Source: a virus. Taken from it: a DNA stretch of 27,973 bases. The stretch lies in the IMG/VR virus record IMGVR_UViG_3300020195_000699, positions 1-27,973 of that record; one strand, given 5' to 3'. This document shows, one piece after another, positions 1 through 4,980 of this stretch. Each line of letters begins with the position of its first letter. Positions within the stretch are counted from its first letter, which is position 1. The translations under genes were made by a program, and so were the position numbers. The notes under the pieces were generated by a model, which saw only the letters and a program-made list of their open reading frames with translations, had not been told where the DNA came from and ran no database searches.

Positions 1-2
1 CA

Positions 3-50
3 CTGCGCCTAGCGGACGTCAAGGACGAGACGAGGGAGAAACCTAGATGA
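3..50 (+). CDS. 3' end of an unknown small gene cut by the window edge
   Basis: Reading frame 3 is open from the left edge and ends with a TGA that overlaps the next start as ATGA (47-50), giving a charged C-terminal tail of about 15 residues (LRLADVKDETREKPR). The same 4-base overlap joins most genes that follow, which is why I prefer this frame. Frame 2 is also open and ends at 44-46, so the choice is not certain. Nothing can be said about function. Confidence 0.35.
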   Translation: MRLADVKDETREKPR

Positions 51-415
51 TCACAATTGAAGAACTGCAGAAGGTCGTGGCTGACAACTTCGACGGCGCG
101 CTCACGACGGGTCAGCACAACGTAGGGGGCGCCGCCTGCGTCTGGGAGGCGTACAATTTCGCGACCCGTAACGCGCAGCCCGCAGAGTGGCTGCTTTCCA
201 TGCGCGCGCACGAGCGAGAGCTACGCGACGCTGGCAAACGCGACGTGGCCCTGTCGCCCCGCGAGTTTTCTTGGCTGCTAGACTTCGCCGAGGATGCGCT
301 GCGACTGCGCGCCGTGCTGCGCTGGACCCACGACACCTACTGCTTCGCGGACTATGGCAAGCACGCGCCCGAGTGCCTACTCTGTGAGCTGGGCGAGGAG
401 GAGACGACCGAGTGA
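47..415 (+). CDS. hypothetical protein, 122 aa, early-region small gene
   Basis: I do not recognise this protein. It starts at ATG after a purine-rich ribosome binding site (GAGGGAGAA, 8 bases upstream) and ends in a GTGA overlap with the next gene. It is predicted soluble and mostly helical: a helical stretch with the motif MRAHERELRD around residue 52, then an acidic C-terminus (GEEETTE) after three Cys in the last 30 residues (near residues 99, 109 and 112). There is no signal peptide or membrane segment. It is the first complete gene of a run of small co-oriented genes that probably forms part of the early or accessory region of the phage. The opposite-strand frames here lack ribosome binding sites and coupling. 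Confidence 0.7.
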   Translation: MITIEELQKVVADNFDGALTTGQHNVGGAACVWEAYNFATRNAQPAEWLLSMRAHERELRDAGKRDVALSPREFSWLLDFAEDALRLRAVLRWTHDTYCFADYGKHAPECLLCELGEEETTE

Positions 416-621
416 GCACACCAGGCAAGTTGGCGTGTTCCCGCTGCGGCTACGCAGATGCGCGCACGAAGCATAGCTGCGTGCCGAAGCTACTGCCGCC
501 GTACGTGCTCGCCGATGCCCGGCATGAAGCAGCACACGAACCCGGTAACGTCTTCCCCGGCCTAAAGGCTGGGGCTTTCCGGACTGAAGTCCGGGGTCTC
601 CGCCGAGAGGATTTCAGATGA
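412..621 (+). CDS. small zinc-ribbon-like protein, 69 aa
   Basis: The GTG start overlaps the upstream stop as GTGA (412-415), with a GAGGAGGAG ribosome binding site inside the upstream gene. The N-terminus carries a Cys set (C-S-R-C-G-Y near residue 10, then another Cys near 23) that could bind one zinc. The last third is odd: residues from about 47 onward are encoded by two strong tandem stem-loops (555-594), so the C-terminus may be a by-product of an RNA structure rather than folded protein. The stop overlaps the ParB-like gene as ATGA. Function is unknown; nucleic-acid binding would fit the Cys motif. Confidence 0.55.
   Translation: MSTPGKLACSRCGYADARTKHSCVPKLLPPYVLADARHEAAHEPGNVFPGLKAGAFRTEVRGLRREDFR
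555..594 (+). promoter_or_regulatory. tandem RNA stem-loops upstream of the ParB-like gene
   Basis: In the plus-strand transcript, 555-562 pairs with 567-574 (8 bp including one G-U, loop UAAA). After a CUUU spacer, 579-584 pairs with 589-594 (6 bp, loop UGAA). The outer blocks CCCCGG (555-560) and CCGGGG (591-596) are also complementary, so an alternative long-range fold exists. The structure ends about 10 bases before the ribosome binding site (GAGAGGA) of the gene at 618, so it could tune that gene's translation. Paired GC-rich hairpins of this look are also seen at the ends of IS200/IS605-type elements, so a fossil end is the alternative. Confidence 0.45.
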
Positions 622-1121
622 CCATCGACATGCCGTGCACGCGGACGCAACTCGCGCCCCGCGAGAGAGTTATCGCCAATACCTGGAATCCCAACCACGT
701 CAGTCCGGACAAGATGGAACTGCTCAAGCAATCGATCGTGGATAATGGGTTTTGCTTTCCGATCGTCACGATTCACGACGACGAGCGCGACCTCTACGTG
801 ATCATCGACGGGTTCCATCGCCGACTAATCTGCGATCCGGAGTGGCTCGATATCGATCCGATTCCGGTGGTTGTCCTCGGGCACGACATCAGCAAGCGGC
901 AGATCGCGACGGTGCAGTTCAACAAGGCCCGCGGCGTCCATCAAGTTGACTTGGACGCGGACATCATCCGCGCACTCGTCGAACAGGGGATGACAGACGC
1001 GGACATCGCGACTCACCTCGGGATCGATCTCGATACGGTCCACCGATACAAGCAGGTTACTGGAGTCGCGGAATTGTTCCGCAACTCGGAGTACTCGCTG
1101 AGTTGGGAAATGGTTGATTGA
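618..1121 (+). CDS. ParB-like nuclease-domain protein with helix-turn-helix
   Basis: The 167-residue protein matches the N-terminal part of the ParB/Spo0J/sulfiredoxin-fold family. It has a lead-in NPNHVSPDKMELLKQSIVDNG (residues 24-44), the core IDGFHRR (63-69), where GxHR is the ParB box I signature, and NKARGVHQVD (102-111), which resembles box II. Residues 124-143 form a helix-turn-helix (MTDADIATHLG-IDLDTVHRY). In plasmid and chromosomal ParB this fold binds CTP and clamps DNA. Phage versions are often stand-alone regulators or nucleases, and with no parA gene nearby a partition role is unlikely. It is shorter than full ParB and lacks a clear C-terminal dimerisation domain. Its start overlaps the upstream stop (ATGA), its end overlaps the next start (TTGA), and GAGAGGA is its ribosome binding site. 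Confidence 0.85.
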   Translation: MTIDMPCTRTQLAPRERVIANTWNPNHVSPDKMELLKQSIVDNGFCFPIVTIHDDERDLYVIIDGFHRRLICDPEWLDIDPIPVVVLGHDISKRQIATVQFNKARGVHQVDLDADIIRALVEQGMTDADIATHLGIDLDTVHRYKQVTGVAELFRNSEYSLSWEMVD

Positions 1122-1384
1122 TTGACGGGGTCGCATTCGTGACGCCGCATGCCGTGGCGAGGTTTCGCGAGCGGATCGCGCCGCTCGATTACGAGGCGGC
1201 GCGCGCTGCAATACTTGACGGCCTGACTCGCATCGCGGGGGCGCCACAGCCGGCGCGTCATCACCCCGGCGAAGTCCTGGTCAGGGTGCGTCGTGGGCCG
1301 CATGCTTTTCGCGCACGGCTCGCGCCGCCGATGGGACCGGGGATGGCGCCCGTGGTCGTTACCGTCTTCCGTGGTGGTAGGTAG
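1118..1384 (+). CDS. small basic protein coupled to the ParB-like gene, 88 aa
   Basis: The TTG start lies inside the upstream stop (TTGA, 1118-1121), so translation is probably coupled. The protein opens with VTPHAVARFRERI. This type of segment (a His-Ala pair followed by RFxER) recurs at the start of small phage proteins, but I cannot name a characterised family. The remainder is rich in Arg and Pro, with no Cys pair, signal peptide or membrane segment. A function linked to the ParB-like protein (DNA binding or a toxin-like RNA-binding fold) is only inferred from coupling. An inverted repeat starts within its stop codon and a promoter follows, so this is the last gene of its transcription unit. 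Confidence 0.65.
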   Translation: MIDGVAFVTPHAVARFRERIAPLDYEAARAAILDGLTRIAGAPQPARHHPGEVLVRVRRGPHAFRARLAPPMGPGMAPVVVTVFRGGR

Positions 1385-1404
1385 GCTAATACGAGGCATT
1401 AGCC
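1384..1404 (+). terminator. inverted repeat GGCTAAT/ATTAGCC, terminator or operator
   Basis: A perfect 7-bp inverted repeat (1384-1390 with 1398-1404, spacer ACGAGGC) begins on the last base of the upstream stop codon. It is followed by GAATTGTTCTG, which has only a weak U-run, so intrinsic termination would be inefficient. Because a promoter-like sequence lies 30 bases downstream, the repeat could instead be an operator for a dimeric repressor. Confidence 0.4.
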
Positions 1405-1433
1405 GAATTGTTCTGCGGCACCACAGATACCCG

Positions 1434-1463
1434 TTGACTTCCCCAACCGCTTGGGCTTATATG
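1434..1463 (+). promoter_or_regulatory. sigma70-like promoter, possibly giving a leaderless mRNA
   Basis: TTGACT (1434-1439) matches the -35 consensus at 5 of 6 positions. TATATG (1458-1463) lies 18 bases downstream as the -10 element. The first ATG is at 1469, only 5 bases after the -10, exactly where transcription would be expected to start. The upstream G-run touches the ATG too closely to act as a normal ribosome binding site. Confidence 0.45.
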
Positions 1464-1468
1464 GGGAC

Positions 1469-1738
1469 ATGACGAACAGCGGCCAGCAGGTAGCAATCAC
1501 GGGCAACACCTACCCGGTCAAGGATTCGATCCGCGCTCTCGGCGGCCGTTGGAACGCTGCCGCCAAGGCATGGATGGTGCCCGCTTCGGTAGCCGACCAG
1601 GCGCGCGCGCTCGTCGGTGGCTCCTCGCGCGCGCGGCCACGGTATCGCCGCACGGGAACCTGGACGGGGTGTAGCTGCGGGTCTCGCGCGGAGAATCCGC
1701 GCGACAGCGATTGCGCGAGCTGCCAGCACGACGCCTAA
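1469..1738 (+). CDS. small DUF5710/HARP-like domain protein with C-terminal zinc ribbon, 89 aa
   Basis: Residues 10-40 read ITGNTYPVKDSIRALGGRW, then an Ala-rich turn and KAWMVP. This is the compact 'fold back and wrap the Trp' motif seen in DUF5710-like and HARP-like domains that occur in phage and plasmid nucleic-acid-processing proteins. The C-terminus has four Cys (68, 70, 82, 85; GCSCGS and DCASC), a probable zinc site. I chose ATG 1469 rather than the in-frame TTG at 1451 because the promoter lies between 1434 and 1463. Its first 12 bases are identical to the first 12 of the gene at 1751. Role unknown; nucleic-acid binding is inferred from the domain look-alike and Cys cluster. Confidence 0.65.
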   Translation: MTNSGQQVAITGNTYPVKDSIRALGGRWNAAAKAWMVPASVADQARALVGGSSRARPRYRRTGTWTGCSCGSRAENPRDSDCASCQHDA

Positions 1739-1750
1739 AAAGGAGAGACC

Positions 1751-2110
1751 ATGACGAACAGCAACGACACGACACGCCTCGAGACGCGCGTAGATGATTC
1801 TGACGCTCGTGGGGGTGTGACCGACAAGTACAATATTAGCTTCGCGACGATCAGCGCGCTGCGCCATGCATCATACGAGCACGGGGACGACTTCATGGGC
1901 GCGGTCTGCGACCTGGCGCTAGATGGCCAGATCGATACGGACGACTACGGGACCCTCGATCGAGCAGCCCTAATCAGGCTAGGGGATATGTCGCGCGATG
2001 AGGCTTACGCCGCTTGCGCCGCAGCGGTCAACGAGCTGGTGGGCGACGATGCAGCGCCGCAGCCCGGGTGCTCGTGCATCCGGTGCGCCAGGCCGCAGGT
2101 GGCGTCATGA
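1751..2110 (+). CDS. hypothetical protein with C-terminal Cys motif, 119 aa
   Basis: A strong ribosome binding site (AAGGAGAG, 5-6 bases before ATG) supports the start. The N-terminal MTNS shares its 12-base coding sequence with the gene at 1469. The body is acidic and helical (FMGAVCDLALDGQIDTDDYG around residues 48-67), and the C-terminus ends CSCIRCARP (Cys 107, 109, 112), echoing the CSC motif of the preceding protein. There is no membrane segment or signal peptide. The stop overlaps the next start (ATGA). I do not recognise the family. The shared start sequence and C-terminal Cys motif suggest this gene and the one at 1469 may have exchanged ends or been built by partial duplication. Confidence 0.65.
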   Translation: MTNSNDTTRLETRVDDSDARGGVTDKYNISFATISALRHASYEHGDDFMGAVCDLALDGQIDTDDYGTLDRAALIRLGDMSRDEAYAACAAAVNELVGDDAAPQPGCSCIRCARPQVAS

Positions 2111-2484
2111 GCATCGAGAAGTGCGACGGCTGTGGCGAGGCGATCACGGCCGAGGCAAACGCGCAGGGCTGGCCGATCCCCCGCTTGGCGGACGGCACGA
2201 GCATCGGCCCGTGCTGCTACGGCGAGGAGGCCTGGTGCCCGGCTGGACACGTCATGGACGCGCACAGCGAGGACGCCACGTGCGCGGTCTGCGAGGTGCG
2301 GGCGGTGACGATAACGGACGACGCTGTCCGGATAGCCCTGTCTACCCTCAGCCGCGAAATGGTCCGCCTGCGAGTGCCATGTGGCGCGATCACAGCCAGC
2401 GACTTCGGACGCTGGCACGCAATCCACCTCACCCAGATGATCGCGCTCTTGCAGTCGTTGCCGGCATTCCGAGACGCCAGCTGA
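2107..2484 (+). CDS. Cys-rich zinc-binding-like protein, 125 aa
   Basis: The start is the ATG at 2107 that overlaps the previous stop (ATGA), not the in-frame upstream start at 2014. The N-terminal half holds CDGC (Cys 6, 9), a CC pair (36-37), C44, H48, and C59/C62 (CAVC). This is enough for two zinc sites and resembles a rubredoxin- or ribbon-type knuckle. The C-terminal half is helical without Cys except at residue 92. It is probably a soluble intracellular protein. The family is not recognised. A 7-bp stem-loop lies 18 bases after its stop. Confidence 0.65.
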   Translation: MSIEKCDGCGEAITAEANAQGWPIPRLADGTSIGPCCYGEEAWCPAGHVMDAHSEDATCAVCEVRAVTITDDAVRIALSTLSREMVRLRVPCGAITASDFGRWHAIHLTQMIALLQSLPAFRDAS

Positions 2485-2502
2485 TTATCAGACGAAACAA
2501 CG

Positions 2503-2522
2503 GGCGCTCGGGATTGAGCGCC
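2503..2522 (+). promoter_or_regulatory. 7-bp stem-loop in the gap before the 18-codon ORF
   Basis: GGCGCTC (2503-2509) pairs perfectly with GAGCGCC (2516-2522) around a 6-base loop. No U-run follows on the plus strand. The next bases are the purine-rich ribosome binding site AAGGGAGAAGGG for the ORF at 2540, so the hairpin may stabilise the mRNA 5' end or modulate initiation rather than terminate. Confidence 0.4.
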
Positions 2523-2539
2523 AAGGGAGAAGGGACCAC

Positions 2540-2596
2540 ATGAAAGACGATCGCGCGACGATCATACCTGGGCGCGACCCGCGGGGGGCGACATGA
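2540..2596 (+). CDS. 18-aa leader-like ORF coupled to the next gene
   Basis: An ATG preceded by AAGGGAGAAGGGA opens an 18-codon frame (MKDDRATIIPGRDPRGAT) whose stop overlaps the start of the next gene as ATGA (2593-2596). The ribosome binding site serves this ORF, not the next gene, so the next gene is probably translated by re-initiation. Whether the peptide has its own function cannot be told. Confidence 0.45.
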   Translation: MKDDRATIIPGRDPRGAT

Positions 2597-2904
2597 CGAT
2601 CGAATGCCTGGAGCGTATCAGCTCCCTTGGGACGTGGCTGTGTCGGCCGTCGACGGCGACTGTCATCGTCCGCAGCTCGGAGCCGCTGTCCAGCGCCGAG
2701 CTGCGTGACGCGCTGGCGCACCTCGGCCACGTGAGCGGCGCGGCACCGCGGATCGCAGAGCCCGGGTGGAACCCCGCGCCGGTGTTCTGGGGCCAGCTCG
2801 GCCCATCCATGGATTGGACGGCGCACCTACGCGCCGACACCATCGAGTGCGCAAACGCGCTCGAAGAGTTGCCGATGCGCTCGGGACGCCAGCATGGCGG
2901 CTGA
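2593..2904 (+). CDS. hypothetical protein, 103 aa
   Basis: The ATG overlaps the stop of the 18-codon ORF (ATGA), and the stop lies 11 bases inside the next gene. Residues 20-50 look like a small alpha/beta unit (STATVIVRSSEPLSSAELRD then ALAHLGHV), followed by a Trp/Pro-rich middle and a helix with an Asn-Ala-Leu-Glu-Glu core. There are few Cys and no membrane or signal segment. I do not recognise the family. The opposite strand also has a long frame (2562-3386), but it has no coupling signals and runs through a chain of overlapping plus-strand genes, so I treat it as a shadow. Confidence 0.6.
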   Translation: MTIECLERISSLGTWLCRPSTATVIVRSSEPLSSAELRDALAHLGHVSGAAPRIAEPGWNPAPVFWGQLGPSMDWTAHLRADTIECANALEELPMRSGRQHGG

Positions 2905-3358
2905 TACACCCGACCTGTGGCACCTGACCCTGACCACCGGGCACGGCAGGCGCTCCCCGCGCAGCGAGGTCGAAGCGGACACGATCGACGCGCTACGCCC
3001 GATCGTGGCCCTCGCCGGCGGCGTCGTCCACGGCCTGCACATCGACATCCTCCGCCGGACGTTGCTCGATGGTCGCACCCTCGGAGCTGCCTACACCATC
3101 GGCCTCGACGGTCGTTCGCCGGCAGTGCGCTGCGTGCTCTGTTGTGACCGATCTGCGCACGAGACGTCGTGGCGCGATGCGCTCGACCACTTCGCCGAGA
3201 ACCCGATCCAGACGGCATCGGCGGCGCTGATCGAACCCTCCGTACCGTGGCTGACGGTCGAGATGCTGCCGGGCGCGATCGGATGCCAAATCGACGACAT
3301 ACAGCTGATCGCGGACGCAGAGCGGTGCGTCGCATGGACCATGATGGAGCCGAGATGA
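2894..3358 (+). CDS. hypothetical protein with central Cys cluster, 154 aa
   Basis: The ATG lies 11 bases before the end of the previous gene. The protein appears as two beta-rich halves separated by a CVLCC cluster (Cys 80, 83, 84, with His 89). The second half contains a helix (WRDALDHFAENPIQTASAAL) and an acidic C-terminus ending in MMEPR. It has no membrane or export signal. The family is not recognised. The stop overlaps the next start as ATGA (3355-3358), so this belongs to the same operon. Confidence 0.6.
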   Translation: MAADTPDLWHLTLTTGHGRRSPRSEVEADTIDALRPIVALAGGVVHGLHIDILRRTLLDGRTLGAAYTIGLDGRSPAVRCVLCCDRSAHETSWRDALDHFAENPIQTASAALIEPSVPWLTVEMLPGAIGCQIDDIQLIADAERCVAWTMMEPR

Positions 3359-3540
3359 ATGCACCGACGTGCCGCACCCACCACATCCCTTTGGTCTGCC
3401 CTGCGTGTCAGGGCGCCAAGGGTGGTGGCAAGACCAGCCCCCGCAAGGCCGCTGCGGCCGCTGCGAACGCGAAGCTGGCGAGCGCCAAGCGCTGGCCAGA
3501 CAAGGGAGGCAAGGCGCTCGGCTGCCGACGGGACCGCTAA
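3355..3540 (+). CDS. small basic zinc-knuckle protein, 61 aa, last gene of the plus-strand run
   Basis: The ATG overlaps the previous stop (ATGA). The N-terminus has CRTHH (Cys 6, His 9-10) and CPAC (15-18), a plausible zinc knuckle. The remainder is an Ala/Lys/Arg-rich tail (KAAAAAANAKLASAKRW) typical of nucleic-acid-binding extensions. The longer in-frame start at 3169 is rejected because it would run through the previous gene. The stop is 34 bases from the end of the convergent minus-strand gene at 3575, and I see no clear terminator between them. Confidence 0.65.
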   Translation: MNAPTCRTHHIPLVCPACQGAKGGGKTSPRKAAAAAANAKLASAKRWPDKGGKALGCRRDR

Positions 3541-3574
3541 CGCGCAGTCGTCGCCAGCAGCACGAGCGGGCTAC

Positions 3575-3742
3575 CTACCATCCTCGACGACCGAGCTTGC
3601 GAGATCCCGGCCGCACAACTCCCTTGGCGGTGCGGGACGGGTTGACCTTCAGGCGCTCCCCGCACAGCACGCAGTAGGAGAGCCCCCACCCGATTCGGCG
3701 CTGACAGCCCTCAGCTTCGCACCGATAGCGGTAGTCGCTCAA
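3575..3742 (-). CDS. small zinc-ribbon protein, 55 aa, TTG start
   Basis: A frame of 56 codons starts at TTG 3742, which overlaps the stop of the upstream gene as TTGA (3742-3739), and ends in TAG at 3577-3575. The protein begins MSDYRYRCEAEGC and carries CVLCGE at residues 24-29, so four Cys (8, 13, 24, 27) form a two-pair ribbon. A basic Arg/Lys/Gly tail follows. The coupling pattern and Cys spacing support a real gene despite the rare start codon. It is the last gene of the minus-strand block. Nucleic-acid binding is inferred from the ribbon and the basic tail. Confidence 0.6.
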   Translation of the reverse strand: MSDYRYRCEAEGCQRRIGWGLSYCVLCGERLKVNPSRTAKGVVRPGSRKLGRRGW

Positions 3743-3930
3743 GTTCGACCTTCAGCGGCTTCGTTGCCGCGACGTAGCGCGACGCACTCGCCGCACTCGC
3801 ACGCCAGTACCGAGCGATCGACGAGCGCCTGCCGCTCGCACTCCACGCCACACTCGGTGCGCGCCGAATGGACCTGGTTGAAGAAGCGGCGGCAATGTCC
3901 GCAGCGCACCTTCACCGGCGACCGCACCAC
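3739..3930 (-). CDS. small zinc-ribbon protein, 63 aa
   Basis: The GTG start at 3930 is preceded by AGGA 9 bases upstream; the adjacent second GTG codon is an equally good start. Cys residues lie at 10, 13 (CGHC), 27, 31 and 44, 46, 49 (CECGEC), enough for one or two zinc ions. CGHC with a basic RRFF follow-on is reminiscent of small phage zinc fingers of the Com/translational-regulator kind, but the similarity is only in pattern. The gene is coupled to the 55-residue ribbon gene downstream, so the two may form a pair. Confidence 0.6.
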   Translation of the reverse strand: MVRSPVKVRCGHCRRFFNQVHSARTECGVECERQALVDRSVLACECGECVALRRGNEAAEGRT

Positions 3931-3946
3931 GCGCAGCGATCCTGCG

Positions 3947-4021
3947 TTACATGCCCCATCGAGAGTCCCCGATCCGCCAGAGAAGGCGGCGCCACCACGA
4001 CCACCATCGCTTCGGGATCAT
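3947..4021 (-). CDS. possible 24-aa Trp/Arg-rich membrane-active peptide
   Basis: An ATG at 4021 with AAGGG 7 bases upstream opens 24 codons ending in TAA. The peptide core is PKRWWSWWRRLLWRI: six Trp, five Arg and one Lys, no acidic residue until position 19. This is the composition of Trp/Arg-rich membrane-active cationic peptides. It sits directly downstream of two holin-like genes, so a lysis role is a reasonable guess. Against it: the frame is short, and an overlapping frame (start inside this ORF, 30 residues ending in a CxxC) is also open. The high GC content favours TGG and CGN codons by chance. Confidence 0.35.
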   Translation of the reverse strand: MIPKRWWSWWRRLLWRIGDSRWGM

Positions 4022-4031
4022 GTGGCGGCCC

Positions 4032-4226
4032 TTACGGCGCTACGATGGCGACGGGCTGCGTCGTCATGAACCGCACCGCGATATTCAGCACCGCGGCGAC
4101 GATCAGCTCCACCTCTCCAGGTGCGATCGAGACGCCAGTCACGGACTGGACGACCGCCACGGCCGCGAGCGCCAGATTCAGATAGAACGTCTTCGACACA
4201 AAAATTGACTTCGTGTTGCTCATCAT
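4032..4226 (-). CDS. small two-helix membrane protein, holin candidate, 64 aa
   Basis: Start at ATG 4226 overlaps the upstream stop (ATGA). The second ATG at 4223 is better spaced from AGAGG, so either may be used. After a polar N-terminus (SNTKSIFVSKTFYLN) come a membrane segment at about residues 15-34 and a second at 40-53, with a short polar end. The 'SKTF-W/Y-LN ... VTGV ... LNIAVRF' layout is common among small phage membrane proteins in lysis regions, where such proteins are usually annotated as holin-like. A holin forms membrane lesions that release the endolysin. Its neighbours are another membrane protein, a nuclease and an endolysin. Which of the candidates is the true holin cannot be decided from sequence. 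Confidence 0.6.
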   Translation of the reverse strand: MMSNTKSIFVSKTFYLNLALAAVAVVQSVTGVSIAPGEVELIVAAVLNIAVRFMTTQPVAIVAP

Positions 4227-4522
4227 CCACCTCTTTCGTTGGTCGCGCTGGTCGCGACGGTTACGGTCCCTTCGTCTCCATCCGTCTTGCCGGTGATCGA
4301 CGTGACGAGGTTCTTTGCCGCGTCGGGGTCGGGCCGCGAGGCACCAAAGAAGAATCCGAGCACGCCGCTCACCACCGACGCGAATAGTGCGTTCGATGAG
4401 CGCAACACTTCGCCGTTGTCCGCCGGCCACTGGAAGATCGAGACCAGCGTTGTGACCGTGAGCGATGCCATGGCGAACATCGCAATCCGCGCGGCCCACA
4501 AGTATTTCTGCCCGTTGGTCAC
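4223..4522 (-). CDS. two-helix membrane protein, holin candidate, 99 aa
   Basis: I start this at GTG 4522, which overlaps the nuclease stop as GTGA and has AGGTGG just upstream; in-frame GTGs at 4531 and 4528 would add only three residues. Residues 8-30 (AARIAMFAMASLTVTTLVSI) and 46-62 (LFASVVSGVLGFFFGAS) are membrane helices. They are followed by a polar, Asp/Thr-rich tail (residues 63-99). The length and the two-helix hairpin with a hydrophilic tail fit class II-like holins and also small phage membrane anchors. It overlaps the 64-residue membrane gene by 4 bases, suggesting the two work together, for example as holin and antiholin. Confidence 0.6.
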   Translation of the reverse strand: MTNGQKYLWAARIAMFAMASLTVTTLVSIFQWPADNGEVLRSSNALFASVVSGVLGFFFGASRPDPDAAKNLVTSITGKTDGDEGTVTVATSATNERGG

Positions 4523-4980
4523 CGGCACCACCTAGTTGGGTCTCGTTTCCCGCCGTCGTACGGATCGGCGAGCTTCATTCGGATCAGCTCTTTCGAGATC
4601 GACAGGCCGCCGACCTCGATGTCACCGAGCACGCGGCCAAACTTCTCACGCTCCTCGCCGCGGGTGACGAGCACGATCTGCTCGCCTCGGAGCCGATCTT
4701 CGACGAACGCCTTGGCTTCCAGCCCGAGCTTCTTCTCGGCTGGACACGCCGGTCGGAATGTCTCTGGGGCGTTCACGCCGGCCAGTCGCACCGTGTCGAG
4801 GATCTGTGTCGACAGCTCCACGTCCTGCCCTGGCATTCGCACCACCGCTCGCGCCGTGATGAGGGCATCGATCGTGTCAGCATCTACCACTCTCACGAGC
4901 CGCGCGTCGTACCGACGTTCCGGCACGACACGCGGCGCGGGTGTGGCGAGCGCGACCGAGAGTGCGAGGGCGAGGATCAT
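4519..4980 (-). CDS. exported thermonuclease-type nuclease (SNase-like)
   Basis: The 153-residue protein matches the staphylococcal nuclease family, calcium-dependent enzymes that cut DNA and RNA. The hallmarks are VVDADTIDA (residues 31-39; Asp 35 corresponds to metal ligand D21), VRLAGVNAPET (64-74; Arg 65 as R35, Glu 73 as E43) and EKFGRVLGDI (112-121; Arg 116 as R87). Asn 70 and Ala 71 replace the usual D40/T41, a variation also seen in other family members. Residues 1-15 form a short hydrophobic export signal with no basic N-region (MILALALSVALATPA), so the enzyme probably works in the periplasm or outside. Start ATG 4980 abuts the upstream stop. In this lysis context it may degrade released host DNA or incoming competitor DNA. 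Function is family-based; the phage role is inferred. Confidence 0.85.
   Translation of the reverse strand: MILALALSVALATPAPRVVPERRYDARLVRVVDADTIDALITARAVVRMPGQDVELSTQILDTVRLAGVNAPETFRPACPAEKKLGLEAKAFVEDRLRGEQIVLVTRGEEREKFGRVLGDIEVGGLSISKELIRMKLADPYDGGKRDPTRWCR

Noticed and set aside
2014-2106. Upstream in-frame start extending the Cys-rich protein at 2107
   Set aside because: It would overlap the previous gene by almost 100 bases. The ATGA overlap at 2107 is the standard junction in this operon.
2562-3386. 274-residue minus-strand frame opposite the left-region genes
   Set aside because: Arg/Ser/Pro-rich low-complexity translation with no start signal. The plus strand here has a chain of coupled starts and Cys motifs that explain the same bases.
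3359-4069. 236-residue plus-strand frame spanning the convergent region
   Set aside because: It would cross the ends of two opposite gene runs, and its translation is low-complexity. The minus-strand zinc-ribbon genes with TTGA coupling fit better.
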